This document shows, one piece after another, positions 36,053 through 43,890 of a stretch of 64,000 bases of DNA. The notes under the pieces are model-generated. The model was not told where the DNA came from, made no database searches, and saw only the letters and a list, made by a program, of their open reading frames with translations. A program made the translations under genes and the position numbers. The stretch covers positions 62,001-126,000 of the forward strand of contig JAEWDM010000022.1 of NCBI GenBank assembly GCA_023390115.1. Direction: 5' to 3'. Numbering within the stretch: the stretch's first letter is position 1; each line of letters opens with the position of its first letter. This DNA comes from Bacillota bacterium (GTDB lineage Bacteria; Bacillota; Clostridia; Acetivibrionales; DSM-27016).

Positions 36053-37318
36053 ATGAAGACAAAAGCAGTGAGGATTTATGGTAAAAATGATCTGAGACTG
36101 GAGGAGTTTGAGCTTCCGCAAATAAAAGATGACGAAATTCTTGCGCATATAATATCGGACAGTATTTGCATGTCTACGTATAAGGCGGCAATTCAGGGAA
36201 GTGATCACAAAAGAGTGCCAAAGGACATCGACATAAATCCGACAATAGTAGGACATGAGTTCTGCGGAGAGATTATTGAAGTAGGGGAGAAGTGGAAGAA
36301 CCAGTTTAAGCCCGGTGATAAGTTCTCCATACAACCGGCATTGAATCAGAAAGATGATCCATATGCAGCGCCTGGTTATTCCTTTCAATATATAGGCGGA
36401 AGTGCTACTTATATTGTTATACCTAACGTGGTAATGGAGCTGGGATGCTTATTAAAATATGAAGGTGATGCATACTTTTATGGTTCAGTAGCAGAGCCGA
36501 TGTCATGCATTGTTGGCACATTCCACGCGAATTATCATGCTGCCCGGGGAAGCTATATACACAGCATGGGAATAGTAGAAGGCGGAAATATGGCAATACT
36601 TGCAGGGGTGGGACCAATGGGTATTGGAGCTATAGATTATGCAATACATTGCGATAGAAAGCCCAAACTTTTGGTAGTGACAGATATCGACGCTGCAAGA
36701 TTGTCACGTGCAGCCTCAATTTATACAGTTGAAGAAGCGGCTGAAAACGGTGTGGATTTAAAATATGTAAACACTGCTGAAATTGATAAGCCCGAAGAAT
36801 ACTTGCGAGCATTGACAGGTGGCAGGGGATACGATGATGTAATTGTTTTTGCTCCCATAAAATCCGTAGTGGAGCAAGGGGATGAGATACTGGCTCATGA
36901 CGGCTGTTTAAATTTCTTTGCCGGTCCAAGCAATACGGCTTTCAGTGCGGATTTTAACTTCTATAATGTTCATTACGCTTCCACTCATGTCGTAGGGACC
37001 AGTGGAGGAAATACGGATGATATGAAGGAATCGCTGGATATGATGGCAAAAGGCCTAATAAATCCTTCATCTATGATAACTCACATTGGAGGGCTAAGCA
37101 GTGTTGTCGAAACAACTTTAAACCTTCCCAAGATTCCGGGAGGGAAAAAACTCATTTATACCAATATAGATATGGAACTTACAGCGATAACGGATTTTAA
37201 AGAAAAGGGAAAAACAGAGCCACTGTTTGCAAAGCTTGCTGAAATCATAGGAAACAGCAACGACTTATGGTGTGCAGAAGCAGAAAAGTATCTTATTGAA
37301 AATGCCAAGAGAATTTAA
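36053..37318 (+). CDS. Zinc-type alcohol dehydrogenase, L-sorbose-1-phosphate reductase-like
   Basis: This 421-residue medium-chain dehydrogenase resembles SorE-type reductases that turn L-sorbose-1-phosphate into D-glucitol-6-phosphate. It has a GroES-like part with GHEFCGEIIEVGEKW (about 63-77) and a nucleotide-binding part starting NMAILAGVGPMGIGAID (about 181-197). I chose ATG 36053, where the conserved N-terminus MKTKAVRIYG begins; the longer frame starts at 35978 without support. It closes the sugar cluster and is followed by a strong terminator. Substrate by family name only. Confidence 0.82.
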   Translation: MKTKAVRIYGKNDLRLEEFELPQIKDDEILAHIISDSICMSTYKAAIQGSDHKRVPKDIDINPTIVGHEFCGEIIEVGEKWKNQFKPGDKFSIQPALNQKDDPYAAPGYSFQYIGGSATYIVIPNVVMELGCLLKYEGDAYFYGSVAEPMSCIVGTFHANYHAARGSYIHSMGIVEGGNMAILAGVGPMGIGAIDYAIHCDRKPKLLVVTDIDAARLSRAASIYTVEEAAENGVDLKYVNTAEIDKPEEYLRALTGGRGYDDVIVFAPIKSVVEQGDEILAHDGCLNFFAGPSNTAFSADFNFYNVHYASTHVVGTSGGNTDDMKESLDMMAKGLINPSSMITHIGGLSSVVETTLNLPKIPGGKKLIYTNIDMELTAITDFKEKGKTEPLFAKLAEIIGNSNDLWCAEAEKYLIENAKRI

Positions 37319-37372
37319 TAATTTTAAGGGGGAGTTCTTTTGCAGAATGTGCTTTTAAGGCATACTTGGAAA

Positions 37373-37432
37373 AAGCCCCTATAGATTATACAAAATTATT
37401 ATTTTGTATAATCAGGGGGGCGATTTCTTTCT
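37373..37432 (+). terminator. Intrinsic terminator of the sugar catabolic operon
   Basis: A long stem of about 20 bp, with left arm GCCCCTATAGATTATA... ending 37395 and right arm from 37401 to GGGGGGC at 37421, is followed by a T-rich tail (GATTTCTTTCTT). It lies 55 bp after the dehydrogenase stop. The rest of the 548-bp gap to the dockerin gene holds a 13-bp direct repeat TTCCATGGTAAAG (near 37466 and 37691) and the palindrome at 37733. Confidence 0.8.
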
Positions 37433-37732
37433 TGAATCTATTTTAAACTGTTAGTCAGTATTGGTTTCCATGGTAAAGCTTAATTCTTTTATGTACGTTA
37501 ATAGAGCATGAATGTCACCGGAGCGGCCGACAGAGATATATGGCATGCTTGGCGGTGATAGTCGGGCTGGTGAACAAAGAAAGCAGGTTTGGTCTGAATT
37601 CTGAATAACGTTCAGTTCAAAAATCATCTTGCCCTTTTTATGTCAAATAGCCCTTTAATGTGGTTACTCCTTCCTCTCTTTTATTTTTTATTCCATGGTA
37701 AAGTGTATTCTCGACTAAAGGCAATAATATAA

Positions 37733-37770
37733 AAGAATAGTAAAAATCATATATGATTTTTACTATTCTT
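37733..37770 (-). terminator. Perfect 38-bp palindrome, terminator of the dockerin gene
   Basis: Two 19-bp arms starting AAGAATAGTAAAAATCATA are perfect complements with no loop between them. Read on the minus strand it is followed by TTTTATATTATT and lies 97 bp after the dockerin gene's stop, so it is best seen as its intrinsic terminator. Confidence 0.75.
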
Positions 37771-37866
37771 AAACAAATTGACTTAAAGTTATAGAGTTTG
37801 TAAACACCAGTGCTTTTTAACACAACAAGCTTTCTGGCAAATAAGGCATGGCATCAGGCTTGCCGG

Positions 37867-39435
37867 CTACTGCACAGGTATTTCAAAGGCCACGCAGAAG
37901 TTCGGTTGATAAGCCCCGGATATGCTGCCACGGAAAGGATCGGAATCGCGCAGAAGGCCCCAACGGAATGTTCCGCCGGTCCTCGCTGACCCGCTGGCGG
38001 TAAATGCATAGCCTACTTTAATATCTGAAGCGGAAAGATCGCTTGCACATGTTATTTTTACAGAGTTTCCGGAGATTTCTACTGAATTGATTGTAATTCT
38101 CGAGCCAGCCGCGGTGACCTCGAAGCCCTTTCCGTTCCGCCACTCGGTTAAGCTGCTTTGGTTAGGTGCCGGAAGTGTATTATCCCATACCAGAGGAGCC
38201 ACAGGCACATGGAAATTTACAGTAATGACATTTCCGCTCTTTGATGCGCTCGTTGGCTGCAATGGCTGCCAGTCATTCCCCAAAACAACCCTTTCGTAAT
38301 ATACCTGCCCGTATTTTTCACCGAGCTGCTGATAGCCTTGGGCAACCAGATGAACATTATCGCTGTGATATAAGCGCTGATAATTAGGGCCTATGCAGAT
38401 TATGTCTCCGGGGTAGTCAACTCCGGCCTTCCATTGCGCCAGTGTTCCAACCGACCAGCCGCTGTAAGGACAGGAATGCTGCTGCACTACAAATAGAGGT
38501 ATCTTCTGTGTCTGGCCCGTTATGGCCTTTATGTCCTCATTGTAATCCGACCATAGCTTGCGGATATCGCTCTCATAATTTGAATTTCCGCAGTCGGTTT
38601 CGCCATGCGTAAGAATAATCCCTCCGACACCATACGTTTTGCCTGCGGCTTTTGCAAGGCGGTCTATGGCGGTAACCTCAAATATTGACGCGGCATATGC
38701 ACGTCCCACTGAGCCTGTGTCTGTAGCACCCTTGCATAATGCGGTCATACCCTGCCCCGACTCTCCAACGACTGTGTGCGCAGTGATATAATCTCTGCCG
38801 GATAACGCATTTACCATATAGGTAATTTGATTGCCCATTGCGGTATGAGGAGTTTCTCCATATATGTTTCCGGGGTACGGCCCGGGATAGCCTGTAGCAA
38901 AGCTGCGTATAGGCTCAACAAGCGGCACCATTTCAAGCAGGCTGCTGTCGGTATCATATGGAGGTATCTTTAAGCCACCTAAAGACAGCTTTAGATTATT
39001 GTAAGGCTGGCTTTGGGAAATAACCGGATTGGCTTGCGCACCGACAGAAAGACTCTGTCCGGTACCGATTACTCCGGCCCAATCCCATGGTATGTTTACT
39101 TCACTGTCCGGCTCAGCCGGAAATTTGTCTATAATACCAAGTAAGTATTGCTTTAATAAGCTGAAATCAATTGAATTAACCGTCCCGTTGCCGTCTAAAT
39201 CTGCCGCCTTGTCGCCGTGCTCCGACGGAAAGCTGTCAATCATACCCAGTATATACATCCTGCACAACGCCGCATCGGTTGTATTAATACTGCCGTCACC
39301 GTTAACATCTCCATACACATAGTTTTCTGAAGCGACTGCGCTTTCTGAAGCGACTGCAGTAAAAGCATTTCCTGATACAGATAAAACAAAAAGAGCTAAA
39401 AATAGGACACACGTACACCTTACTACTTTTTTCAT
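37867..39435 (-). CDS. Secreted dockerin-bearing SGNH-type carbohydrate esterase
   Basis: This 522-residue exported protein starts at ATG 39435 after GGAGG; a longer frame begins 15 bases upstream inside that site. After the signal peptide (about 1-32) comes a type I dockerin (about 38-110) with two calcium-binding repeats, GDVNGDGSINTTDAALC and ADLDGNGTVNSIDFSLL. The rest is an SGNH hydrolase of the SASA (sialate/acetylxylan esterase) kind: GTGQSLSVG (nucleophile Ser), GESGQGM, THGETDCG and the DNVHL motif with Asp and His. It would be carried on a cellulosome and deacetylate plant polysaccharides. An N-terminal dockerin is less common than a C-terminal one. Confidence 0.9.
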   Translation of the reverse strand: MKKVVRCTCVLFLALFVLSVSGNAFTAVASESAVASENYVYGDVNGDGSINTTDAALCRMYILGMIDSFPSEHGDKAADLDGNGTVNSIDFSLLKQYLLGIIDKFPAEPDSEVNIPWDWAGVIGTGQSLSVGAQANPVISQSQPYNNLKLSLGGLKIPPYDTDSSLLEMVPLVEPIRSFATGYPGPYPGNIYGETPHTAMGNQITYMVNALSGRDYITAHTVVGESGQGMTALCKGATDTGSVGRAYAASIFEVTAIDRLAKAAGKTYGVGGIILTHGETDCGNSNYESDIRKLWSDYNEDIKAITGQTQKIPLFVVQQHSCPYSGWSVGTLAQWKAGVDYPGDIICIGPNYQRLYHSDNVHLVAQGYQQLGEKYGQVYYERVVLGNDWQPLQPTSASKSGNVITVNFHVPVAPLVWDNTLPAPNQSSLTEWRNGKGFEVTAAGSRITINSVEISGNSVKITCASDLSASDIKVGYAFTASGSARTGGTFRWGLLRDSDPFRGSISGAYQPNFCVAFEIPVQ

Positions 39436-39559
39436 GCTTTTTCCTCCCATTTTTTCATACTATTATTTGCCAATATATTTTCTAAATTAATAATAACATT
39501 TTTAGTAATAATAATCCAATAATTAATATTTTAACTATAAATATTTTTAAATTTATCCA

Positions 39560-39598
39560 GAACATATGTTTGATATTTTTTTCTTCATGTGGTAGAAT
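39560..39598 (+). promoter_or_regulatory. Promoter with LexA-like (SOS) box over the -35
   Basis: TTGATA (39570-39575) and TAGAAT (39593-39598) are 17 bp apart with G-rich TGTGG before the -10. GAACATATGTTT (39560-39571) overlaps the -35 box and matches the Gram-positive LexA consensus GAAC-N4-GTTC at all but the last base. It controls the radical-SAM gene at 39646, suggesting induction by DNA damage. Confidence 0.65.
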
Positions 39599-39620
39599 AT
39601 AACCATGCTATATTCTACCA
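39590..39620 (+). repeat. Perfect 12-bp inverted repeat with 7-bp spacer over the -10 and start site
   Basis: TGGTAGAATATA (39590-39601) and its exact complement TATATTCTACCA (39609-39620) flank a 7-bp spacer. The dyad includes the -10 box and the likely transcription start of the radical-SAM gene. It may be a second operator or a stem at the 5' end of the mRNA. Confidence 0.7.
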
Positions 39621-39645
39621 AGAGATTTTTTTAGAGGTGAACTTT

Positions 39646-40974
39646 GTGAATTTGCAATCGAAGCTTGAAATACTGGCCGCCGCTGCTAAATACGATGTTT
39701 CCTGTTCCTCTTCCGGAAGCTCAAGGAAGAACAGCCCCGGAGGCGTTGGAAATGCGGCACAATGCGGAATTTGCCATAGCTGGTCGCAGGACGGCAGGTG
39801 CATATCGCTTTTAAAAATTCTGCTCACAAATGACTGTATTTTTAACTGTACATACTGTGTAAACCGTTCCGGTAATGATGTGCCAAGGGCTTCATTTACT
39901 CCTGATGAGGTGGCCGATATTACTATAAACTTTTACAGGAGGAATTTTATAGAGGGACTTTTTTTAAGCTCCGCAGTTGTTAAAAGCCCGGACTATACAA
40001 TGGAGCTTATGATTGAAACGGCTCATAAGCTTAGGACTGAATACCGTTTTAACGGGTATATCCATATGAAGGCTATCCCGGGAGCTGACGCGGCATTGAT
40101 ATCCAGAGCGGGAGGGCTTGCCGACCGCATGAGCGTGAATATTGAGCTGCCCTCCAGTGAAGGCCTGAAGCTTCTGGCGCCTCAGAAGAATAAGGAGTCA
40201 ATAGTAAAGCCCATGAGCTTTATAAGCTCCCGTATACTGGAAAGGCAAGAAGAAAAAAAGCTTTACAAAAAAGCGCCCTCATTTGTTCCTGCCGGACAGA
40301 GCACACAGCTTATTGTAGGTGCTACAAGGGACAGCGACTTGAAAATACTGAGATTGTCCGAAAACCTGTATAACAGGTTTAATTTAAAAAGAGTCTATTA
40401 CTCGGCATATGTGCCTGTATTGGAGCATCCAAGCCTTCCGGCTCTTAACGTAAGCCCTCCCCTGCTCAGAGAACACAGACTTTATCAGGCCGACTGGCTT
40501 TTAAGGTTTTACGGCTTTTCTGCAAATGAGCTTTTGAATGAAGGGCAGCCCGATTTTTCAATTGATCTGGACCCAAAATCGGACTGGGCGGTAAGGAATT
40601 TGCACCTGTTTCCTGTTGAAATCAATATTGCTGATATAAATACTCTTTTAAGGGTTCCTGGCATAGGTGTCAAATCGGCACGAAGAATAGCTGCGGCACG
40701 AAGAATATGCAGTCTGGATTTTGACAGCTTAAAAAGTTTTGGGGTGGTAATAAAAAGAGCACGGTTTTTTATTACCTGCAAGGGTAAATACTATGGTGAA
40801 AAAAGTATTAATGAATCGGTAATTAAAAATGGGCTTCTGGCAGATAAGCCGCCGAGGCGTCTTCTGAATGCAGCGGATTATGAGCAGCTCTCAATATTTT
40901 CTTATATGGAGGGCAGAGGGCAGCTGTTTCCCGGCAGGCTTGGTAGTATGGCGGCAATAACAGGAGAGATGTAA
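39646..40974 (+). CDS. Putative DNA repair radical SAM protein (UDG-linked type)
   Basis: This radical SAM protein of about 442 residues has the cluster motif CIFNCTYC (C-x3-C-x2-C) and a C-terminal helix-hairpin-helix (LLRVPGIGVKSARRIAAARR), a DNA-binding element. This pairing is characteristic of the TIGR03916-type family, which is linked with a uracil-DNA-glycosylase-like partner. The next gene encodes that partner type. The reaction is unknown; a DNA lesion or base modification is the common proposal. Start GTG 39646 follows AGAGGTGA; the upstream ATG at 39589 sits in the promoter dyad. Confidence 0.9.
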   Translation: MNLQSKLEILAAAAKYDVSCSSSGSSRKNSPGGVGNAAQCGICHSWSQDGRCISLLKILLTNDCIFNCTYCVNRSGNDVPRASFTPDEVADITINFYRRNFIEGLFLSSAVVKSPDYTMELMIETAHKLRTEYRFNGYIHMKAIPGADAALISRAGGLADRMSVNIELPSSEGLKLLAPQKNKESIVKPMSFISSRILERQEEKKLYKKAPSFVPAGQSTQLIVGATRDSDLKILRLSENLYNRFNLKRVYYSAYVPVLEHPSLPALNVSPPLLREHRLYQADWLLRFYGFSANELLNEGQPDFSIDLDPKSDWAVRNLHLFPVEINIADINTLLRVPGIGVKSARRIAAARRICSLDFDSLKSFGVVIKRARFFITCKGKYYGEKSINESVIKNGLLADKPPRRLLNAADYEQLSIFSYMEGRGQLFPGRLGSMAAITGEM

Positions 40975-40992
40975 TTGTAAGGAGTGAAGGAA

Positions 40993-41736
40993 ATGAATAT
41001 ATATGTATACGACGGAAGCTTTGAGGGCCTGCTGACTGCCGTTTTTGAGGCTTACTACAGGAGGGACTGCCCTGAGAGAATATTATCCCGGGTTACGCTT
41101 CAGGAAAGTCTGCTGGATAGATATACGTATATATCCGCCGATGCGGAAAAAGCCTATAGGGTATATAATGCAGTGAAGGAAAAAATATCGGCAATGAGCC
41201 TTAAAAGAATATATTATGTGTTCCTGTCGGGGGATATTGATGCAGGAACGCTGATATACAATTACCTTATTCTGGGCTTTAAGATGAAGAGCAGGCTGGA
41301 TCTGCATCTTTCTGACCAGCGTGTTCTGGCTGTACACAATCTTAGCCGCAAGGTAATGGGAGAAAGCCACAGAATGAATGGTTTGCTCAGATTTCAGATG
41401 ATATACGATGAGGTATATTATGCGCCCATGGAGCCGGCTTATAATATTATAAGCGTTATAGCCCCTCACTTTAAGGAACGGTTGGGGTGCCAGCACTGGG
41501 TTATTCACGATATTAAAAGAGGGCTTGTCGCTATTTATGACAAAAGCGCTCTTCGCTATGAAGAAACAAGCTTCAAGGGAAGCTTCCTTAAGGAATACGG
41601 AGAAGCAGATTACCAGAGGCTGTGGAGAGGATATTTCCGGGAGATTGCCATAAAGGACAGGATAAATCCAAGGCTTCAGAAGAAAAATATGCCTGCAAGG
41701 TATTGGAAATACCTTGCAGAGATGCAGCCGGATTAG
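40993..41736 (+). CDS. Partner protein of the radical SAM DNA repair pair (TIGR03915 type)
   Basis: This 247-residue protein opens MNIYVYDGSFEGLLTAVFEAYY, typical of the TIGR03915 partner family, whose members are separate from or fused to a uracil-DNA-glycosylase-like domain. Here it has the first part only (about 1-247), with the conserved PHFKERLGCQHWVIHD-like segment (about 157-172); no UDG motifs follow, so the glycosylase domain is absent or encoded elsewhere. I prefer ATG 40993 over GTG 40984, given the AAGG at 40987. It starts 18 bp after the radical SAM stop and is cotranscribed. Confidence 0.85.
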   Translation: MNIYVYDGSFEGLLTAVFEAYYRRDCPERILSRVTLQESLLDRYTYISADAEKAYRVYNAVKEKISAMSLKRIYYVFLSGDIDAGTLIYNYLILGFKMKSRLDLHLSDQRVLAVHNLSRKVMGESHRMNGLLRFQMIYDEVYYAPMEPAYNIISVIAPHFKERLGCQHWVIHDIKRGLVAIYDKSALRYEETSFKGSFLKEYGEADYQRLWRGYFREIAIKDRINPRLQKKNMPARYWKYLAEMQPD

Positions 41737-41745
41737 AAAGTCATA

Positions 41746-42387
41746 TTAATCGGGAAGCTGTTTTTTATAATCTTCATTTGATATGTTATCCATTTTCTCT
41801 ACAACTCCCTGTCTGTCTATTTTATTTGTATAATACTCTTCATAATCATGGTAGCCGCCAAGATCCTGGGGACTGTCGGAGGAGCCGTACTTCATAAGGT
41901 CGTTAAGCTGATCCATTCCCTCGTGTTCATCATCCTCCCTTTTGTTCAAATATTTTCTCCCGAAGGGAGCGTCCCAAATGAGCTCCTCATTGGGCCTTTG
42001 CCTTACCGGTATTTCAGGATCCACCGCTGCGTCCTCCTGGCAATCAATGCATAGACGTGCATAGGGCATAGCCTCAAGCCTTTCGATGCTTATGTCCCTG
42101 CCGCAAAATGCGCATTTGCCAAAACTGCCTTTTTCAATGCGTGAAAGAGCGTCGTTTATGTCATTTAAAATATTTTTCTCATGCAGCTTAAGAGCTGCGT
42201 TCATTTCCGTCATATACAATTCGCTTCCCAAATCGGCAGGATGGTTATCATAGCTTGAAAGCTCGTTGCCTGAATAATTTTCCTGCTCTTCTGTTTCATT
42301 CTTTGTCATTTTCTGAATAGTTCCGTCTATATCTCTAAGCTTATTCTCCAGTAATTCCCTGAAGTGATTTAAAGAATTGTTATCCAC
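41746..42387 (-). CDS. yteA: TraR/DksA-type zinc finger protein, YteA family
   Basis: This 213-residue protein has an N-terminal coiled part and a zinc finger CAFC...CIDC (about 110-133), the TraR/DksA arrangement as in Bacillus YteA, associated with sporulation or stress. Its C-terminal third is acidic and rich in Tyr, Asp and Asn and is not conserved in DksA. The gene overlaps the preceding small membrane protein gene by 8 bp on the minus strand and is convergent with the DNA repair pair. Binding to RNA polymerase is an inference from the family. Confidence 0.85.
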   Translation of the reverse strand: MDNNSLNHFRELLENKLRDIDGTIQKMTKNETEEQENYSGNELSSYDNHPADLGSELYMTEMNAALKLHEKNILNDINDALSRIEKGSFGKCAFCGRDISIERLEAMPYARLCIDCQEDAAVDPEIPVRQRPNEELIWDAPFGRKYLNKREDDEHEGMDQLNDLMKYGSSDSPQDLGGYHDYEEYYTNKIDRQGVVEKMDNISNEDYKKQLPD

Positions 42388-42697
42388 CTATTCTGCCTCC
42401 AGTCTTATTCATACTATCCTGTACAATTTCTATAATTTCGCTTATAAATTCTCCTATTATGGGCAAATTCCATTTTACTATTATCTGAAGCAGGTATATG
42501 ATCAATGCCCCCAGAAGCGTAAATCCTATCGCAATTCCGAAGCCTCTTGCCAGCCCTCCTAAAAAATTAGACCAGAACATTTTTCCCGGATGCTCAAGAA
42601 AGTAGACATAGTCTACCAGCTTAAATCTTTCCATATTAAGAGAAATTTTATCAAGCTTTTTATTTATTACTTTCAAGAGTGCTGTTTTTCCAAACAT
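42380..42697 (-). CDS. Small membrane protein, DUF5665-like
   Basis: This small protein has a hydrophobic helix with the GLARGFGIAIGFTLLGALII segment at about 46-66 and a following QIIVKWNLPIIGEFISEI part. It resembles DUF5665, a small Firmicute family of unknown role. I chose the second of two adjacent ATGs (42697), 7 bp from GGAGG, giving 105 residues; the frame also runs upstream to 42763 without support. It overlaps the YteA-type gene, so the two are translationally coupled. Confidence 0.75.
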   Translation of the reverse strand: MFGKTALLKVINKKLDKISLNMERFKLVDYVYFLEHPGKMFWSNFLGGLARGFGIAIGFTLLGALIIYLLQIIVKWNLPIIGEFISEIIEIVQDSMNKTGGRIGG

Positions 42698-42763
42698 CAT
42701 AAAACCTCCGGCAAATTTATGATATCCCGGTTTGCCTGTTTTTATGTCAATGGATGCTTTCAC

Positions 42764-42979
42764 TTATTCTTTAGTCATCAGGTAATTACAGTTGAATATG
42801 TCCTTCTGAAGAGTTCCTTCAATATCCCCAAGCCTCAGTCTGATTAAAGCAAGAAGCTCGTGAATCCGATTGCTTTCGGCTTCAAGGCTTTTTTCGTCAA
42901 GCATATTGAGAAGCTCACGGGTAGCTTTATAAATATTTTGCAAATCACTTTTTATCTCAGTGGTCAGTATTTCGATCAT
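42764..42979 (-). CDS. Small helical protein of unknown function
   Basis: This 71-residue, mostly helical, charged protein has segments such as ATRELLNMLDEKSLEAESNRI and a strong AGGAGG ribosome site 4 bp before the ATG. It is the first of three minus-strand genes with the DUF5665-like and YteA-type proteins, with a gap of 66 bp. No domain is recognised. The composition suggests a coiled-coil or regulatory partner. Confidence 0.65.
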   Translation of the reverse strand: MIEILTTEIKSDLQNIYKATRELLNMLDEKSLEAESNRIHELLALIRLRLGDIEGTLQKDIFNCNYLMTKE

Positions 42980-43018
42980 AAAACCTCCTAACTAAATACA
43001 TAAATAGAAATCTTTTAA

Positions 43019-43046
43019 TTGAAAGTTAGTGTTTTTATATTATAAT
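43019..43046 (+). promoter_or_regulatory. Sigma-A type promoter for the nucleoside phosphorylase gene
   Basis: TTGAAA (43019-43024) and TATAAT (43041-43046) are 16 bp apart, 45 bp before the start codon at 43091. No leader structure is evident. Confidence 0.65.
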
Positions 43047-43090
43047 ATACTTATATTTAAATATATATTTATTAATATAGGAGGTTTTAT

Positions 43091-43876
43091 ATGGATTTTA
43101 AAGCAGATATAGGCGTTTTTGGAGGTTCGGGCTTTTATTCCTTTTTAGAAAACATAGAAGAGGTGGAAATTGACACACCTTACGGAAAGCCAAGTGATAA
43201 AATAGCTCTGGCTGCATATGACGGTAAAAAAATTGCTTTCCTGCCGCGCCATGGAAAGAAGCATCACCTTCCGCCTCACATGATACCGTATAGAGCAAAT
43301 ATAAGTGCCATGAAGCAATTAGGCGTAAAAAAGATAATTGCTCCCACTGCATCCGGGAGCCTGCAGCCGGAAATAAAGCCCGGTGATTTTGTAGTCAGCA
43401 GTCAGTTTGTCGACAGGACGTGCGGACGTAAGGATACCTTCTTTGACGGTCCTGAAACCAGGCATATAAGCGCAGCTCATCCGTATTGCCCCAATTTAAG
43501 GCGCCTGGCAATAGAAGCCGGAAAATCTCTTGGAATTACCATTCATGAGGAGGGCACGGTTGTGGTAATTCAGGGCCCCAGATTCTCTACGGTTTCTGAA
43601 AGCAGGTGGTTCAGTAAAATGGGATGGGAGGTAATAAATATGACCCAGTACCCTGAATGCTACCTGGCCCGTGAAATGGGCATCTGCTATGCTAATATAT
43701 CGCTGATTACCGATTTTGATGCCGGACTTGAAGGAAGAGACGATATTCTTCCTGTTACGGAAGATGAAGTACTTAAGGTTTTCAGTGAAAATAACGATAA
43801 AGTAAAAAAGATGATTTTTGAGATCATTAAAAAAATAACTTTTGACGAGAATGACTGTACGTGCTGCGGTACATAA
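43091..43876 (+). CDS. mtnP: 5'-methylthioadenosine/methylthioinosine phosphorylase family
   Basis: This 261-residue PNP-type phosphorylase splits the glycosidic bond of methylthioadenosine (or the inosine analogue) with phosphate. Signature segments are IGVFGGSGFYSFL (about 7-19), PRHGKKHHLPPHMIPYR, and NMTQYPECYLAREMG. The NMTQYPE wording resembles the methylthioinosine or archaeal-type enzymes as much as classical MtnP, so purine preference is open. It is followed by the secreted transglutaminase-like gene after only 14 bp. Confidence 0.88.
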   Translation: MDFKADIGVFGGSGFYSFLENIEEVEIDTPYGKPSDKIALAAYDGKKIAFLPRHGKKHHLPPHMIPYRANISAMKQLGVKKIIAPTASGSLQPEIKPGDFVVSSQFVDRTCGRKDTFFDGPETRHISAAHPYCPNLRRLAIEAGKSLGITIHEEGTVVVIQGPRFSTVSESRWFSKMGWEVINMTQYPECYLAREMGICYANISLITDFDAGLEGRDDILPVTEDEVLKVFSENNDKVKKMIFEIIKKITFDENDCTCCGT

Positions 43877-43890
43877 AGGAGAAAATATTT

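Noticed and set aside
37341..37385. Short TTG-started frame after the dehydrogenase with a good AAGGGGG site
   Set aside because: It encodes only about 14 residues and runs into the terminator stem. It might be a remnant of a lost downstream gene, but there is too little to annotate as a gene.
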